DNA of 64,000 nt, taken from NCBI RefSeq assembly GCF_030164425.1, contig NZ_JASNJD010000001.1, positions 62,001 to 126,000 of the forward strand, given 5' to 3'. This document shows positions 1-9,153 of this stretch, in pieces. Positions within the stretch are counted from its first letter, which is position 1; the number at the start of each line of letters is the position of its first letter. This DNA comes from Pseudodonghicola flavimaris (GTDB lineage Bacteria > Pseudomonadota > Alphaproteobacteria > Rhodobacterales > Rhodobacteraceae). The notes beneath the pieces are model-generated. The model was not told the origin of the DNA. It was given only the letters and a program-made list of their open reading frames with translations, and did not search any database. A program made the translations under genes and the position numbers.

Positions 1-424
1 TGCCGACCTTGGTCAGATATTTCCGGGCGGCGCCCTCCACCTCGGCTCGGTCACGGCCCAGCACCGTCACCGGCGCCTCCATCACGTTCTGCAGGATGGT
101 CATATGGGCCCAGAGGTTGAACTGCTGGAACACCATCGACAGGTTGGTGCGGATGCGCAGCACCTGTTTCGGATCGGCCGGGCGCCGGTGCAGCCCTTCG
201 CCCTTCCACCGCAGCGGTTCGCCCTTGAACAGGATATCGCCCTGCTGGCTGTCCTCCAGCAGGTTGGCGCAACGCAGAAGGGTGGATTTGCCGGAGCCGG
301 AAGAGCCGATCATCGACACCACATCGCCGCGATGAGCGGTGATATCGACCCCCTTGAGCACCTCAAGATCGCCATAGCTCTTGTGCAGGTTGCGAATTTC
401 GATGACCGGGGAGGTGTCGGACAC
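1..424 (-). CDS. Polar amino-acid ABC transporter ATP-binding protein (HisP/OccP/GlnQ type), 3' end outside window
   Basis: The protein is cut off by the window edge; only about the first 141 residues are present. It carries a Walker A motif (GSSGSGKST) near residue 40 and a Q-loop FQQFNLW near residue 95, in a context (FNLWAHMTILQNV) typical of the HisP/OccP/NocP ATPases that power uptake of basic or polar amino acids at the inner membrane. The start is GTG at 424: the frame is closed by a TAG a short way upstream, there is no early ATG, and a GGAG lies about six bases before the GTG. The permease and binding-protein genes are not in the window. The substrate cannot be told from this part. 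Confidence 0.9.
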   Translation of the reverse strand, partial: MSDTSPVIEIRNLHKSYGDLEVLKGVDITAHRGDVVSMIGSSGSGKSTLLRCANLLEDSQQGDILFKGEPLRWKGEGLHRRPADPKQVLRIRTNLSMVFQQFNLWAHMTILQNVMEAPVTVLGRDRAEVEGAARKYLTKVG

Positions 425-596
425 GGGTACTCCGTTGATTGCGCCGTTCTGCCCCCACTAGGGCGGATAATCCGTATCAATGCAATCTTCAAAACGCCGC
501 AACACGGGGCGAATCCGGGGAAGTGACCATAGGGCGTGCTTGAAATTCCGGCACAGCGGCTCGGCAGCTCGCGACGGGTGGGCCGGTCAGGGCGGG

Positions 597-1334
597 TCAG
601 ACCGGGTGCGGTATCGGCAGGGCGAGATAGGCGTGCGCCGGGATCTCCACCACACCATGCAGATGCAGGCTCTGGCGGTCGGCCGGCGACAGCGCCGCGA
701 TCGCGGTCCCCAGCGCGTGGCGCAGCGCCGGGGCATCGCCGCCGGGCGCGGTGATATAGGGCAGCGCCGGGGTCGGGACAGTCACGCCGATGGGGGTCAG
801 CCGCCGGGTCAGCGCCGGGTCGTGGTCCTTCAGCAGCTGCCAGGTCAGGGCGTCGATCCCGGCGACATCCGCGGCCCCATCCGCCACCGCCCGGGCCGAG
901 GCGACATGGGCCCCGGTTTCCAGCATCGCGCCGAAGCAGACCCCGTCACGCTCCGCCTGAAGGAGCGGCGCGGCCCAGCCCGACTGCGACAGCGGATCGT
1001 TATAGGCGAAGGTCCCGCCGGCGAAATCGGCGAGGGTCCGGGCCGTCGCATCGGCGCGGGCGATCAGCACAGAGCGGTAGTAGCCGGGCGGACAGCCCGG
1101 CAGCCGGTGATCCGGTGTCGCCACCAGCGTTACCCTGTCGTGCAGCCGGCTGCGAAACGGCAGGCCGCAGGTCTGCGCCAGCAGAAGGTCGGGGGCAGTC
1201 CAGGCCTGCCAGGGATCGAGATCGCGGCTCAGTCGCTCCGGCCCATCGCCCAGGGCGCGGCGCAGCGCCTGCCAGAACCGGTCGTTGGCCGCCTGCAGCG
1301 GCCCGAAGTCATACATGCCCAGCCAGGCAATCAC
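597..1334 (-). CDS. PhnD/SsuA-like phosphate/phosphonate substrate-binding family protein
   Basis: A 245-residue protein of the PhnD/SsuA/transferrin-like periplasmic binding fold: an early MYDFGPL segment, then WTAPDLLLAQTCGLPF, a YRSVLIAR core strand and a GGTFAYNDPLSQSGW segment, as in PhnD-like binding proteins. No signal peptide is visible from the GTG start at 1334, so either the protein is cytoplasmic or it works without its own export signal. The GTG overlaps the TGA of the upstream terB-like gene by four bases (GTGA), which implies translational coupling. No transporter permease or ATPase accompanies it. The ligand is unknown; the family assignment is reasonably sure, a transport role is not. 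Confidence 0.75.
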   Translation of the reverse strand: MIAWLGMYDFGPLQAANDRFWQALRRALGDGPERLSRDLDPWQAWTAPDLLLAQTCGLPFRSRLHDRVTLVATPDHRLPGCPPGYYRSVLIARADATARTLADFAGGTFAYNDPLSQSGWAAPLLQAERDGVCFGAMLETGAHVASARAVADGAADVAGIDALTWQLLKDHDPALTRRLTPIGVTVPTPALPYITAPGGDAPALRHALGTAIAALSPADRQSLHLHGVVEIPAHAYLALPIPHPV

Positions 1335-1768
1335 CCCTGCGCCGCACGCTGGCGGGCCAGCGCGGAATCGCGGTCGTTGACGCCGAGAAGATTCGACACC
1401 AGCCGCAGCAGGGCATCCTCCTCCTTGGCGCGGGTGCCGTCGGCCAGCACCACCGACCAAGCCGATTCCAGAACCGCGCGGCGATCCTCGTAGGGCACCG
1501 CCTCCTTGATGGCGCGGGTGAAGCGCACGGTGTCGGGCGCCTCGGCCTCCAGCGCCTCGGCCTGGCCGCGCAGATGCGCCACCTCGAAAGGCGACAGCCC
1601 GTAGCGGGCGGCGATCACCCGGTCGATGCGGTCGCGTTCGGTCTGGGCGTAATCGTTGTCGGACCGCGCGATGCGCACCAAGAGCGCCGTCAGCGCCAGA
1701 CGGGCATCTGCTTCGGTCAGGGGATCGGGCTCGGGCTGGATCAGCCGGCTGAGAAAATCGCGGATCAT
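1331..1768 (-). CDS. TerB-like (tellurite-resistance/DjlA N-terminal fold) protein
   Basis: A 145-residue all-helical protein with the TerB pattern: ALTALLVRIARSDNDYAQTERDRIDRVIAARYGL, an acidic helix carrying the D-x-D/E metal-binding pattern, and a second half repeat (LESAWSVVLADGTRAKEEDALLRLVSNLLGV). TerB domains are small acidic metal-binding helical bundles; most chromosomal copies in alphaproteobacteria have no proven role in tellurite resistance. It is a paralogue of the gene just upstream at 1812-2276 and its stop overlaps the start of the PhnD-like gene, so the three probably form one transcription unit. Confidence 0.8.
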   Translation of the reverse strand: MIRDFLSRLIQPEPDPLTEADARLALTALLVRIARSDNDYAQTERDRIDRVIAARYGLSPFEVAHLRGQAEALEAEAPDTVRFTRAIKEAVPYEDRRAVLESAWSVVLADGTRAKEEDALLRLVSNLLGVNDRDSALARQRAAQG

Positions 1769-1811
1769 GACACGGATATAGACCTGGCGGGCGCCGCGGC
1801 CAAGGCCCGGT

Positions 1812-2276
1812 TCAGAGCCGGGCCATCACCCTTTCGCGCGCGGCCTGATTGTCGGCGATGCTGAGCCCCATGGCGCGGCGGGCATCGTCGACGATCTTCA
1901 GCTCGCCCTCTTTCTGCGATCCGTCGGCCAGGACCACCTCCCACAGCGCTTCCAGCGCGGCGAGGCGGTTCTCCAGCCCGGTGGTTTCGCGGATCAGCTT
2001 GCCGAAGGTGTCGGTCTCGGGGGCAGCGGCGTGCAGTTTTTCGCAGGTCGCGCGGACCTTTGCCGCCTCGATCGGGTTGTGCTCGTACAGCCGCGCCAGG
2101 ATCCGGTCGATCAGGCTGATCTCTTCGACCTGATAATCGCGGTCTGCCTGTGCCACCCGCACCAGCAGCGCGCCCAGAGCCAGTTCGGCATCCGGGTCGG
2201 GCAGCGGCGCGGCTTCGGCCGGGCGGAAGGACTGAAAGAGCTTCTTCAACATCGGGGACAATTTAGCCGGTTTCAT
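1812..2276 (-). CDS. TerB-like protein, paralogue of the next gene
   Basis: A protein of up to 154 residues with the same two-half TerB architecture as its neighbour: LALGALLVRVAQADRDYQVEEISLIDRIL and ALEALWEVVLADGSQKEGELKIVDDARRAMGL. The aligned halves show that the two genes arose by tandem duplication. The first ATG is at 2276, but aligning with the paralogue (MIRDFLSRL against MLKKLFQSF) suggests that the true start may be the ATG at 2252; neither has a strong Shine-Dalgarno. No ter operon partners (terC, terD, terZ) are present. Confidence 0.8.
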   Translation of the reverse strand: MKPAKLSPMLKKLFQSFRPAEAAPLPDPDAELALGALLVRVAQADRDYQVEEISLIDRILARLYEHNPIEAAKVRATCEKLHAAAPETDTFGKLIRETTGLENRLAALEALWEVVLADGSQKEGELKIVDDARRAMGLSIADNQAARERVMARL

Positions 2277-2337
2277 GCTTCACACCAAGCTGGGATCGGG
2301 CCGCAATGGATCGAATATGACAGATCTTGCCGCCGCT

Positions 2338-3981
2338 TCATACCAGCCTGCTGGTCTCCTTTGCGGCGCGGACGAAATCCTTGAACAGCGGATGCGGATC
2401 GAAGGGTTTCGATTTCAGCTCCGGATGGAACTGGACGCCGATGAACCAGGGGTGATCGGCCCATTCGACGATCTCGGGCAGCCGGCCGTCCGGCGACATG
2501 CCGGAGAACACCAGCCCGCAGTCTTCCAGCTTGTCGCGGTACTTGATGTCGACTTCGTAGCGGTGGCGATGGCGCTCCTCGATGTTCTGGGTGCCATAGA
2601 CCTGGGCCACCCGCGAGCCGTCCTTGAGCACCGCATCATAGGCGCCCAGACGCATGGTGCCGCCCTTGTCGTCACCCACCGCGCGCTTGACCTTGTAATT
2701 GCCCTGCACCCATTCCTTGAGGTGGTAGACCACCGGTTCGAAGCGCTTCTTGCCGGCCTCGTGGTCGAATTCCTCCGATCCTGCGGTGGTGAGACCGGCG
2801 ACATTGCGCGCCGCCTCGATCACCGCCATTTGCATGCCGAGGCAGATGCCAAGATAGGGCACCTTGTGTTCTCGGGCGAATTGCGCCGCCTTGATCTTTC
2901 CTTCGGTGCCGCGTTCGCCGAAGCCGCCGGGCACCAGGATGGCGTCATAGCCCTCCAGATAGGGCGCCGGGTCCTCGTGATCGAAGATTTCGGCATCGAC
3001 CCATTCGATCTTCACCTTGACCCGATTGGCCATGCCGCCGTGGGTCAGCGCCTCGGCAATGGATTTATAGGCGTCTTCCAGCTGGGTGTATTTGCCGACG
3101 ATGGCGACCCGGACCTCGCCTTCCGGATTCTCGATCCGGTCGGCGACATCTTCCCAGCGGGTCAGGTCGGGGCGCGGCGCCGGGCTGATCTGGAAGGCGT
3201 CCAGAACCGCCTGGTCCAGACCTTCGCCATGATAGGCCAGCGGGGCCTCGTAGATGGATTTCAGATCCTGTGCCGCGATCACCGCCTCGGGGCGCACGTT
3301 GCAGAACAGCGCCAGCTTCTCGCGTTCCTTTTGCGGGATCGGCCCTTCGGAGCGGCAGACCAGGATATCGGGGGCCAGCCCGATCGAGCGCAGCTCTTTC
3401 ACGCTGTGCTGGGTCGGCTTGGTCTTCAGCTCGCCGCTGGCCTTGATGAAGGGCAACAGCGTCAGATGCATGAACAGGCATTGCCCACGCGGTTTTTCCT
3501 GGCTGAACTGGCGGATCGCCTCGAAGAAGGGCAGGCCCTCGATATCGCCGACGGTGCCGCCGATCTCGCAGAGCATGAAGTCGACCTCATCCTCGCCGAT
3601 GCGGATGAAATCCTTGATCTCGTTGGTGACGTGGGGGATCACCTGAATGGTCTTGCCCAGATAATCGCCGCGGCGCTCTTTCTCCAGCACGTTGGAATAG
3701 ATCCGGCCGGAGCTGACCGAGTCCGTCTTGCGCGCCGCCACGCCGGTGAAGCGTTCGTAATGGCCGAGGTCGAGATCGGTTTCCGCGCCGTCGTCGGTGA
3801 CGAAGACCTCACCGTGTTCGAAGGGCGACATGGTGCCGGGATCGACGTTCAGATAGGGGTCGAGCTTGCGCAGCCGGACCGAAAAGCCCCGCGCTTGCAG
3901 CAGCGACCCGAGGGCGGCGGAAGCCAGCCCCTTGCCCAGAGACGAAACAACACCGCCGGTAATGAAGATGAATCGCGCCAT
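2338..3981 (-). CDS. pyrG: CTP synthase (glutamine-hydrolysing)
   Basis: Converts UTP to CTP using ATP and glutamine, the last step of de novo CTP synthesis in the cytoplasm. The 547-residue length is standard. The N-terminal synthetase domain begins [19 protein letters not shown] with its P-loop; the C-terminal class I glutamine amidotransferase domain has the nucleophile Cys380 in the GICLGMQ motif and a terminal HPE. The frame stays open upstream to 4086, but the conserved [10 protein letters not shown] start at 3981 is clearly right. It lies downstream of secG in the same direction, 158 bases away, a common alphaproteobacterial order. Confidence 0.98.
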   Translation of the reverse strand: MARFIFITGGVVSSLGKGLASAALGSLLQARGFSVRLRKLDPYLNVDPGTMSPFEHGEVFVTDDGAETDLDLGHYERFTGVAARKTDSVSSGRIYSNVLEKERRGDYLGKTIQVIPHVTNEIKDFIRIGEDEVDFMLCEIGGTVGDIEGLPFFEAIRQFSQEKPRGQCLFMHLTLLPFIKASGELKTKPTQHSVKELRSIGLAPDILVCRSEGPIPQKEREKLALFCNVRPEAVIAAQDLKSIYEAPLAYHGEGLDQAVLDAFQISPAPRPDLTRWEDVADRIENPEGEVRVAIVGKYTQLEDAYKSIAEALTHGGMANRVKVKIEWVDAEIFDHEDPAPYLEGYDAILVPGGFGERGTEGKIKAAQFAREHKVPYLGICLGMQMAVIEAARNVAGLTTAGSEEFDHEAGKKRFEPVVYHLKEWVQGNYKVKRAVGDDKGGTMRLGAYDAVLKDGSRVAQVYGTQNIEERHRHRYEVDIKYRDKLEDCGLVFSGMSPDGRLPEIVEWADHPWFIGVQFHPELKSKPFDPHPLFKDFVRAAKETSRLV

Positions 3982-4139
3982 GGTTCGGCAGCCCCCGTGA
4001 TTTGCCTGTAACTTCAGTGCCCGTGCGGTTCGAAAACCGCAGCACCACGGGACTTCATGATTACAGGATTCGCATAGCAATGGCAAGAGAACCGCAAGAT
4101 GCTGTTGCGGTTCTCATCCTGACTTCAAGGTGTTGTAGA

Positions 4140-4517
4140 TTAATCGGCGCGCGGCACCAACGGCGCGTTATCGCCTTCGGCCGGCGGCAGCAGGTCGGAC
4201 CCGACCGGCGCGGTGGGTGCGCTGTCGCTCGTCTCGCCGGTGGTTTCCGTCGCGCTTCCCCCCAGCCGGTCGAGGACCGAGGTGCCAGCGGATTTTTCGG
4301 CCGCGATGATGGTCAGCGCGATCGAGGTGATGATGAAGGCCGCAGCCAGCCCCCAGGTCACCTTGGCCAGCGCCGTGGCCGCGGCGCGGCCGCTCATTAC
4401 GCCGCCACCGCCACCGCCGCCCATGCCAAGGCCGCCGCCTTCCGAGCGCTGCAGCAGCACGACGGCGATCAGGCCGACGGCCAGAATGAGGTGGATGATG
4501 AGGACGACGTTTTCCAT
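4140..4517 (-). CDS. secG: Preprotein translocase subunit SecG
   Basis: SecG is the small auxiliary subunit of the SecYEG channel in the inner membrane. The 125-residue protein has the expected two transmembrane helices (residues about 3-20 and 53-75) separated by the conserved [11 protein letters not shown] motif and a glycine-rich loop, followed by an acidic, alanine-rich C-terminal tail that is longer than in enterobacteria but usual in this order. The start ATG at 4517 is the conserved [10 protein letters not shown]. It is divergent from the nitrile hydratase operon across a 193-base gap that must hold both promoters. Confidence 0.95.
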   Translation of the reverse strand: MENVVLIIHLILAVGLIAVVLLQRSEGGGLGMGGGGGGGVMSGRAAATALAKVTWGLAAAFIITSIALTIIAAEKSAGTSVLDRLGGSATETTGETSDSAPTAPVGSDLLPPAEGDNAPLVPRAD

Positions 4518-4710
4518 TAAGATCCTGCGGCGCTTGCTCGGTGTCGCGGGGTATGTAGGCAAGTTTGCCGCGCGGGGCAAGCAATCAGTTGGGTTCCCCG
4601 CCGGTGCGGGAGCCGATCTGCCGGGCGCCGGTGACAACACGGCCGGCAGACTAGCCGCCGGGACTGCGACGGGACTGGACAAGCGGCGGGGCCGGTCGCA
4701 AGCTGCCGCC

Positions 4711-5334
4711 ATGCCACATGACCATCACGACCACGATCACGCCCATGCCCTGCTGCCGCCCGATCCGGCGCTCAGGGTGCGGGCGCTGGAGACGCTTCTG
4801 ACCCGCAAGGGGCTGATCGATCCCGGCGCGCTCGACGAAATCATCGACACATATCAGAACCGTATCGGACCCAAGAACGGCGCCATGGTGGTGGCCCGGG
4901 CCTGGGCCGACCCCGGCTTTCGCGCCGCGCTGCTGCAGGATGCGACGCCGGTGGTTGCCGATCTGGGGTTCTTCGGCCGGCAGGGCGAACATATCGTCGC
5001 GGTCGAAAATACCGAAGACGTCCACAACATGGTCGTTTGCACCCTGTGCAGCTGCTACCCGTGGCCGCTGTTGGGGATCCCGCCGGGCTGGTACAAGTCC
5101 GATGCCTACCGGGCCCGCGCTGTGCGCGAGCCGCGCGCCGTGCTGGCGGATTTCGGCGTCACCCTGCCTGAGACGACCCGGGTGCGGGTCTGGGATTCGA
5201 CGGCGGAGGTGCGCTACCTGGTGATTCCCCGAAGGCCCGTCGGCACCGAGGGGCTGGGGGTGGAAGACCTGGCGGCGCTGGTCACCCGCGACAGCATGAT
5301 CGGCACCGGCCTCGCGCGGGAGCCGGGGGCGTGA
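4711..5334 (+). CDS. nthA: Nitrile hydratase alpha subunit, cobalt type
   Basis: Catalytic subunit of nitrile hydratase, which hydrates nitriles to amides. The metal-binding loop is V-C-T-L-C-S-C with Cys110, Cys113, Ser114 and Cys115 as ligands; threonine rather than serine after the first cysteine marks the non-corrin cobalt class. Family features such as [15 protein letters not shown] follow it. The 207-residue length is normal. The N-terminus is histidine-rich (six His between residues 3 and 12), a possible metal-capture segment. The start ATG at 4711 was chosen because the conserved domain begins shortly after; an open frame extends upstream to 4213 but runs through secG. The TGA overlaps the GTG of the beta subunit by four bases. 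Confidence 0.95.
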   Translation: MPHDHHDHDHAHALLPPDPALRVRALETLLTRKGLIDPGALDEIIDTYQNRIGPKNGAMVVARAWADPGFRAALLQDATPVVADLGFFGRQGEHIVAVENTEDVHNMVVCTLCSCYPWPLLGIPPGWYKSDAYRARAVREPRAVLADFGVTLPETTRVRVWDSTAEVRYLVIPRRPVGTEGLGVEDLAALVTRDSMIGTGLAREPGA

Positions 5335-6008
5335 CCCGGGTTCACGACATGGGCGGCCGGTTCGGCGACGGGCCTGTCGATCCGGGCCAGCCCGACGACC
5401 CGGTCTATGCGCAGGACTGGCACGCGCGGGCCCTGGCGGTGACGCTGGCGACCGGGGCGCTGGGGCAGTGGAACCTGGACATGTCGCGCCATGCGCGCGA
5501 GTCACTGGCGCCGCGCGATTACGTGGATTTCTCCTACTATGAAAAATGGATTTCGGCGGTGGCCGATCTGTTGGTCTCGACCGGCGTGCTGACCGAGGCC
5601 GACCTGAGGGGGGAGGGCGACGACAGCCGTCATCCGCTGGCCGACCGGGCGCTGAAGGCTGAGGCGGTCGCCGCGACGCTGGCCCGGGGCGGCCCGGCCG
5701 ACCGGCCGATGACCGCGCCGCCAGCCTATCGCCCCGGCGACCGGGTGCGGGCGCAGCGGCCTGCCGCCAACCGGCTGGTCGACGGCGGTCACACCCGCCT
5801 GCCGGCCTATGCCGCCGGCGCCACCGGACGCATCCTGTGTTGTCACGGGGCCCATGTGTTGCCCGACAGCAATGCCCACCGGCTGGGCGAGGCGCCGGAG
5901 CCGCTCTATACCGTGGTGTTCTCGGCGGCGGAGCTCTGGGCCCATCCCGAGAACCCGGAGGATGAGATCACCCTCGATCTGTGGCAAAGCTATCTGGAGC
6001 CGGCATGA
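5331..6008 (+). CDS. nthB: Nitrile hydratase beta subunit
   Basis: Structural partner of the alpha subunit, completing the alpha-beta heterodimer. The 225-residue sequence has the family start (VHDMGGRFG), the YYEKWISA helix, and the C-terminal SH3-like barrel beginning at YRPGDRVRA and ending with [12 protein letters not shown]-like (here ELWAH) and the acidic tail. It starts with GTG at 5331 inside the alpha stop codon (GTGA), and its own TGA overlaps the ATG of the accessory gene, so the three subunits are translationally coupled. Confidence 0.95.
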   Translation: MTRVHDMGGRFGDGPVDPGQPDDPVYAQDWHARALAVTLATGALGQWNLDMSRHARESLAPRDYVDFSYYEKWISAVADLLVSTGVLTEADLRGEGDDSRHPLADRALKAEAVAATLARGGPADRPMTAPPAYRPGDRVRAQRPAANRLVDGGHTRLPAYAAGATGRILCCHGAHVLPDSNAHRLGEAPEPLYTVVFSAAELWAHPENPEDEITLDLWQSYLEPA

Positions 6009-6331
6009 CCGATCAGATCCCCGAACCGGTTTTCACCGAACCCTGGCATGCCCAGGTCTTCGCGCTGACCGTACATCTGAACGAGGCAGGGCATTTCGCC
6101 TGGCCGGAGTGGACGGCGCGGTTTTCGGCGACGCTGGCCGCTCATGGGCTGGCCCGGGCGCTGGACGGCGGCGACGATTACTTCACCGCCTGGCTGGTGA
6201 CGCTGGAGGCCTTCCTGGCCGAGATCGGAGAGGCCGCGCCGGTCGATGTCGAACAGCTGCGCGCCGCCTGGGAGCAGGCCTATCTGAGCACGCCGCACGG
6301 CGATCCGGTGCATCTGCCCGAGGGCGTCTGA
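6005..6331 (+). CDS. Nitrile hydratase accessory (activator) protein
   Basis: A 108-residue protein with the pattern of the small nitrile hydratase accessory proteins (P14K/NthE type) that help load cobalt into the alpha subunit. It resembles the N-terminal half of the beta subunit: FTEPWHAQVFALTVHLNEAGHFAWPEWTARF and DYFTAWLVTLEAFL. It overlaps the beta stop by ATGA. No amidase, cobalt transporter or aldoxime dehydratase gene follows; the next gene is on the other strand. Assignment is by family pattern and position. Confidence 0.9.
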   Translation: MTDQIPEPVFTEPWHAQVFALTVHLNEAGHFAWPEWTARFSATLAAHGLARALDGGDDYFTAWLVTLEAFLAEIGEAAPVDVEQLRAAWEQAYLSTPHGDPVHLPEGV

Positions 6332-6365
6332 CCCGGCCGCGTCCCGCATCGGTGGGATAGACGCG

Positions 6366-6764
6366 CTAGTCTTCGTCGACGTCGTCGATATCGGCCTGAC
6401 CGGACAGCCGCCGGCGCACGTGGCTCCAGCTCAGCCCGATGCCGAGGACGACCGACATCGCCAGAATCCCCAGCCAGGTGTTCTGATCGGCGTTGTCGAG
6501 CGACAGCAGGCCGAAATCGTAAAGCACCCAGAGCAGCGTCATCACCAGCGCGAGAATCAGCCCCATGCCGAAGCCGCCGATCGAGCGCAGCGTGGCGCGC
6601 AGATAGATGATATAGCCGATCATCAGGACGAGGCCGAGGAACACCGCCACGGAGAGATACTGGTGATAGTGCTCCGCCACCCAGCGGACATAATTCCACG
6701 GCGTCGGATTATAGGTCAGAGCGAGCAGCAGGAATGCAAATAGCCAGCGCAGGAACAAGCCCAT
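6366..6764 (-). CDS. Small integral membrane protein, DUF6524-like
   Basis: A 132-residue protein with about four transmembrane helices (residues 3-17, 38-55, 67-85, 95-112) and a short acidic C-terminal tail (DIDDVDED). It matches the pattern of DUF6524 membrane proteins found in Rhodobacterales; the function is unknown. The signature I recognise is the opening WLFAFLLLALTYNPTPWNYVRW. It converges on the nitrile hydratase operon and is divergent from purA. Confidence 0.7.
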   Translation of the reverse strand: MGLFLRWLFAFLLLALTYNPTPWNYVRWVAEHYHQYLSVAVFLGLVLMIGYIIYLRATLRSIGGFGMGLILALVMTLLWVLYDFGLLSLDNADQNTWLGILAMSVVLGIGLSWSHVRRRLSGQADIDDVDED

Positions 6765-6925
6765 CGTTAAAATCCGTCCTATCCGGGTTGCCGGGCAAGT
6801 TCGCGCAAAGCTGCAAGCCTGTCCAGCCCTGAGCGCATGGCGGGGGAGATTCCGGTTTCCCTGCTGCCGCTGTCCCGGTATATGGGCTCGGGTTTGAATA
6901 CACTGAACGCAGCAAAGGACCTGTT

Positions 6926-8221
6926 ATGGCCAATGTCGTCGTGGTCGGCGCCCAATGGGGCGACGAAGGAAAAGGCAAGATTGTGGACTGGCTTTCGGAG
7001 CGCGCCGATGTGATCGCGCGCTTTCAGGGCGGGCACAATGCCGGGCATACGCTGGTCATCGACGGCCAGGTCTACAAGCTGAACGCGCTGCCCTCGGGGG
7101 TGGTGCGGGGCGGCAAGCTCAGCGTGATCGGCAACGGGGTGGTTCTGGACCCCTGGCACCTGGTCGGCGAGATCGCCAAGATCCGCGAGCAGGGGGTGGA
7201 GATCTCCGCCGAGACGCTGATGATCGCCGAGAACACGCCGCTGATCCTGCCGTTCCACGGCGAACTGGACCGCGCCCGCGAAGAGGCCGCCGCCACCGGC
7301 ACCAAGATCGGCACCACCGGACGTGGCATCGGCCCGTGCTATGAGGACAAGGTCGGCCGCCGCGCGATCCGCGTCGCCGATCTGGCCGACCGCGCCACGC
7401 TGGAGGCCCGCGTCGACCGGGCGCTGACCCATCACAACGCGCTGCGCGCCGGACTGGGGCTGGAGCCGGTCGACCGCGATGGTCTGATCGCCCAGCTGGA
7501 AGAGATCGCACCCGAGATCCTGCAATATGCCGCTCCGGTCTGGAAGGTCCTGACCGAGAAGCGCAAGGCCGGCAAACGGATCCTGTTCGAAGGCGCGCAG
7601 GGGTCGCTGCTGGACATCGACTTCGGCACCTATCCCTTTGTCACCTCGTCGAATGTGATCGCCGGGCAGGCGGCCACCGGGGTTGGCATCGGGCCGGGAT
7701 CGGTGGATTACGTGCTGGGCATCGTCAAGGCCTATACCACCCGCGTGGGGGCCGGCCCGTTCCCGACCGAACTGGAAGACGAGACCGGCGAGCGCCTGGG
7801 CACCCGGGGCCGTGAGTTCGGCACCGTGACCGGCCGCAAACGCCGCTGCGGCTGGTTCGACGCGGCCCTGGTGCGCCAGACCTGCGCCATCTCCGGCATC
7901 AACGGCATCGCGCTGACCAAGCTCGACGTGCTGGACGGCTTCGAGACGCTGAAAATCTGCGTCGGCTACGAGCTCGACGGCGAGCGGCTGGACTATCTGC
8001 CCACCGCGTCGGATCAGCAGGCCCGCTGCACCCCGATCTACGAGGAAATGCCGGGCTGGTCGGAATCGACGGAAGGCGCCCGCAGTTGGGCCGATCTGCC
8101 GGCCAATGCGATCAAATACGTTCGCCATATCGAAGAGCTGATCGATTGCCCGGTGGCGCTGCTGTCGACCTCGCCGGAACGGGACGACACCATCCTGGTC
8201 ACTGACCCCTTCGCGGACTGA
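6926..8221 (+). CDS. purA: Adenylosuccinate synthetase
   Basis: Joins IMP and aspartate using GTP, the first committed step to AMP. The 431-residue protein is full length. Visible motifs are the N-terminal GTP loop [18 protein letters not shown], the TTGRGIGP region, the base-binding GAQG segment and the C-terminal [10 protein letters not shown] and TKLDVLDG motifs. An AGGA precedes the ATG at 6926. It is followed after nine bases by a DUF2842 gene, probably co-transcribed. In gammaproteobacteria purA follows hflKC; here hflKC lies about 15 kb away. Confidence 0.98.
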   Translation: MANVVVVGAQWGDEGKGKIVDWLSERADVIARFQGGHNAGHTLVIDGQVYKLNALPSGVVRGGKLSVIGNGVVLDPWHLVGEIAKIREQGVEISAETLMIAENTPLILPFHGELDRAREEAAATGTKIGTTGRGIGPCYEDKVGRRAIRVADLADRATLEARVDRALTHHNALRAGLGLEPVDRDGLIAQLEEIAPEILQYAAPVWKVLTEKRKAGKRILFEGAQGSLLDIDFGTYPFVTSSNVIAGQAATGVGIGPGSVDYVLGIVKAYTTRVGAGPFPTELEDETGERLGTRGREFGTVTGRKRRCGWFDAALVRQTCAISGINGIALTKLDVLDGFETLKICVGYELDGERLDYLPTASDQQARCTPIYEEMPGWSESTEGARSWADLPANAIKYVRHIEELIDCPVALLSTSPERDDTILVTDPFAD

Positions 8222-8229
8222 GCACGCGC

Positions 8230-8487
8230 ATGACCGACAAGCCCGCCCTCAGTTACAAGGCCCGCCGGCGCTGGTCGCTGGTGATCCTTCTGGTCGGCAT
8301 GCCGGCCTATATCGTGGTGGCGGTGACGGTCATGAACTGGCTCGACCGGCCGCCGATGTGGGTCGAGCTCGGGGTTTATATCCTGCTGGGCATCCTTTGG
8401 GCGCTGCCCTTCAAGTTCGTCTTCCGCGGGGTCGGCCAGGCCGATCCCGACGCGACGGAAGACGGGGCCGACAGCGAGGAGCCCTAA
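8230..8487 (+). CDS. DUF2842 domain-containing membrane protein
   Basis: An 85-residue protein with two transmembrane helices (about 17-38 and 45-63) and the DUF2842 pattern (LSYKARRRWSLVILL, then WALPFKFVFRG). The C-terminus is acidic. The function is unknown. It lies nine bases after purA and probably shares its mRNA; the stop is four bases before the end of the convergent GNAT gene. Confidence 0.85.
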   Translation: MTDKPALSYKARRRWSLVILLVGMPAYIVVAVTVMNWLDRPPMWVELGVYILLGILWALPFKFVFRGVGQADPDATEDGADSEEP

Positions 8488-8490
8488 CGC

Positions 8491-8961
8491 CTAGGGCTCT
8501 TTCCGCACCGGCAGACGCCGTTTCTGAAATCCGGTCTTCGAAGGCTCGAACCCGGCGCCGGCATAGAAGGCGAGGGTGGCGGGCGTCTTCGACCCGGTCA
8601 TCAGCATCACCTTGTAGCAGTCTTGCCGCCAGGCGGCATCGGTCGCGGCGTCGAGGAGCGCCCGGCCATAGCCGCGCTGGCGAAAGGTGGCATCGGTCAC
8701 CACATTCTCGATCAGCCCATAGGGGCGGCCGCCGCGCGTCAGATTGGGGATGACCACCAGGGTGCAGGAACAGGCGGGCCGGCCATCGACCTCCCCCAGA
8801 AGGATCACGCTGCCGGGGTAGCGCAGGAACCGCTCGAGGATCGCCGCCGCCTGTCCGGGCGTCGGGCGGGCGTCCTCGGGGTCGAGGTGGCGATAGAGGT
8901 CGAGCAGGGCGCCGAGATCGCCACGCTCCGCCGGGCGGATCTGAAGCCGGTGATGGTCCAT
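8491..8961 (-). CDS. GNAT family N-acetyltransferase
   Basis: A 156-residue single-domain acetyltransferase. The acetyl-CoA binding motif A is the segment ENVVTDATFRQRGYGRALL (R-x-x-G-x-G/A), followed by a YKVMLMTGSK strand and the FYAGAGFEPSKTGFQ beta-bulge typical of small GNATs. The substrate is unknown. The start ATG at 8961 (MDHHRLQIRPAE) was chosen because the fold begins there; the frame stays open upstream but with no homology-like content. Confidence 0.9.
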   Translation of the reverse strand: MDHHRLQIRPAERGDLGALLDLYRHLDPEDARPTPGQAAAILERFLRYPGSVILLGEVDGRPACSCTLVVIPNLTRGGRPYGLIENVVTDATFRQRGYGRALLDAATDAAWRQDCYKVMLMTGSKTPATLAFYAGAGFEPSKTGFQKRRLPVRKEP

Positions 8962-9047
8962 GCCGTGACCCTGCCGGTTGCCGGCGCCTGGTGCAACAGG
9001 GACATGGCGGGGCGCCGACGGTCTGCGGCCCTGGCGCGGGGGACGGA

Positions 9048-9091
9048 CAACTGAAAAGGCAGGCGCAAGCAACTGAAAAGGCAGGCGCAAG
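9048..9091. repeat. Exact tandem duplication of a 22-bp unit
   Basis: The unit beginning caactgaaaagg occurs twice back to back, at 9048-9069 and 9070-9091. The second copy supplies the left arm of the hairpin at 9077-9101, so this looks like a local slippage duplication of one terminator arm. Confidence 0.9.
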
Positions 9092-9101
9092 GCCTGCCTT
9101 T
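9077..9101 (-). terminator. Rho-independent terminator of the gene at 9154-11292
   Basis: A perfect 10-bp stem (AAAGGCAGGC / GCCTGCCTTT) with a 5-base loop. Read on the minus strand the hairpin is followed by TTTTC, so it most likely ends the transcript of the long acidic protein upstream and insulates the GNAT gene. Confidence 0.75.
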
Positions 9102-9153
9102 CCCCCAGGTGCGCGCGACCGAAGCGGGCCGCGCGGCGATGTGACGGCCCGGA

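Noticed and set aside
1115-1864. Plus-strand frame opposite the TerB-like genes
   Set aside because: Antisense reading; the minus strand has family-matching, coupled genes.
2275-4011. Long plus-strand open frame opposite pyrG
   Set aside because: It is the mirror of pyrG's codon bias; no family features, and pyrG is full length and conserved.
6779-8128. Minus-strand frame opposite purA
   Set aside because: Mirror of purA; composition is typical of GC-rich antisense reading.
8491-8961. This GNAT as the YjhQ antitoxin partner of the YjhX-like protein
   Set aside because: It lies 4 kb away behind its own terminator-separated unit, with no operon link.
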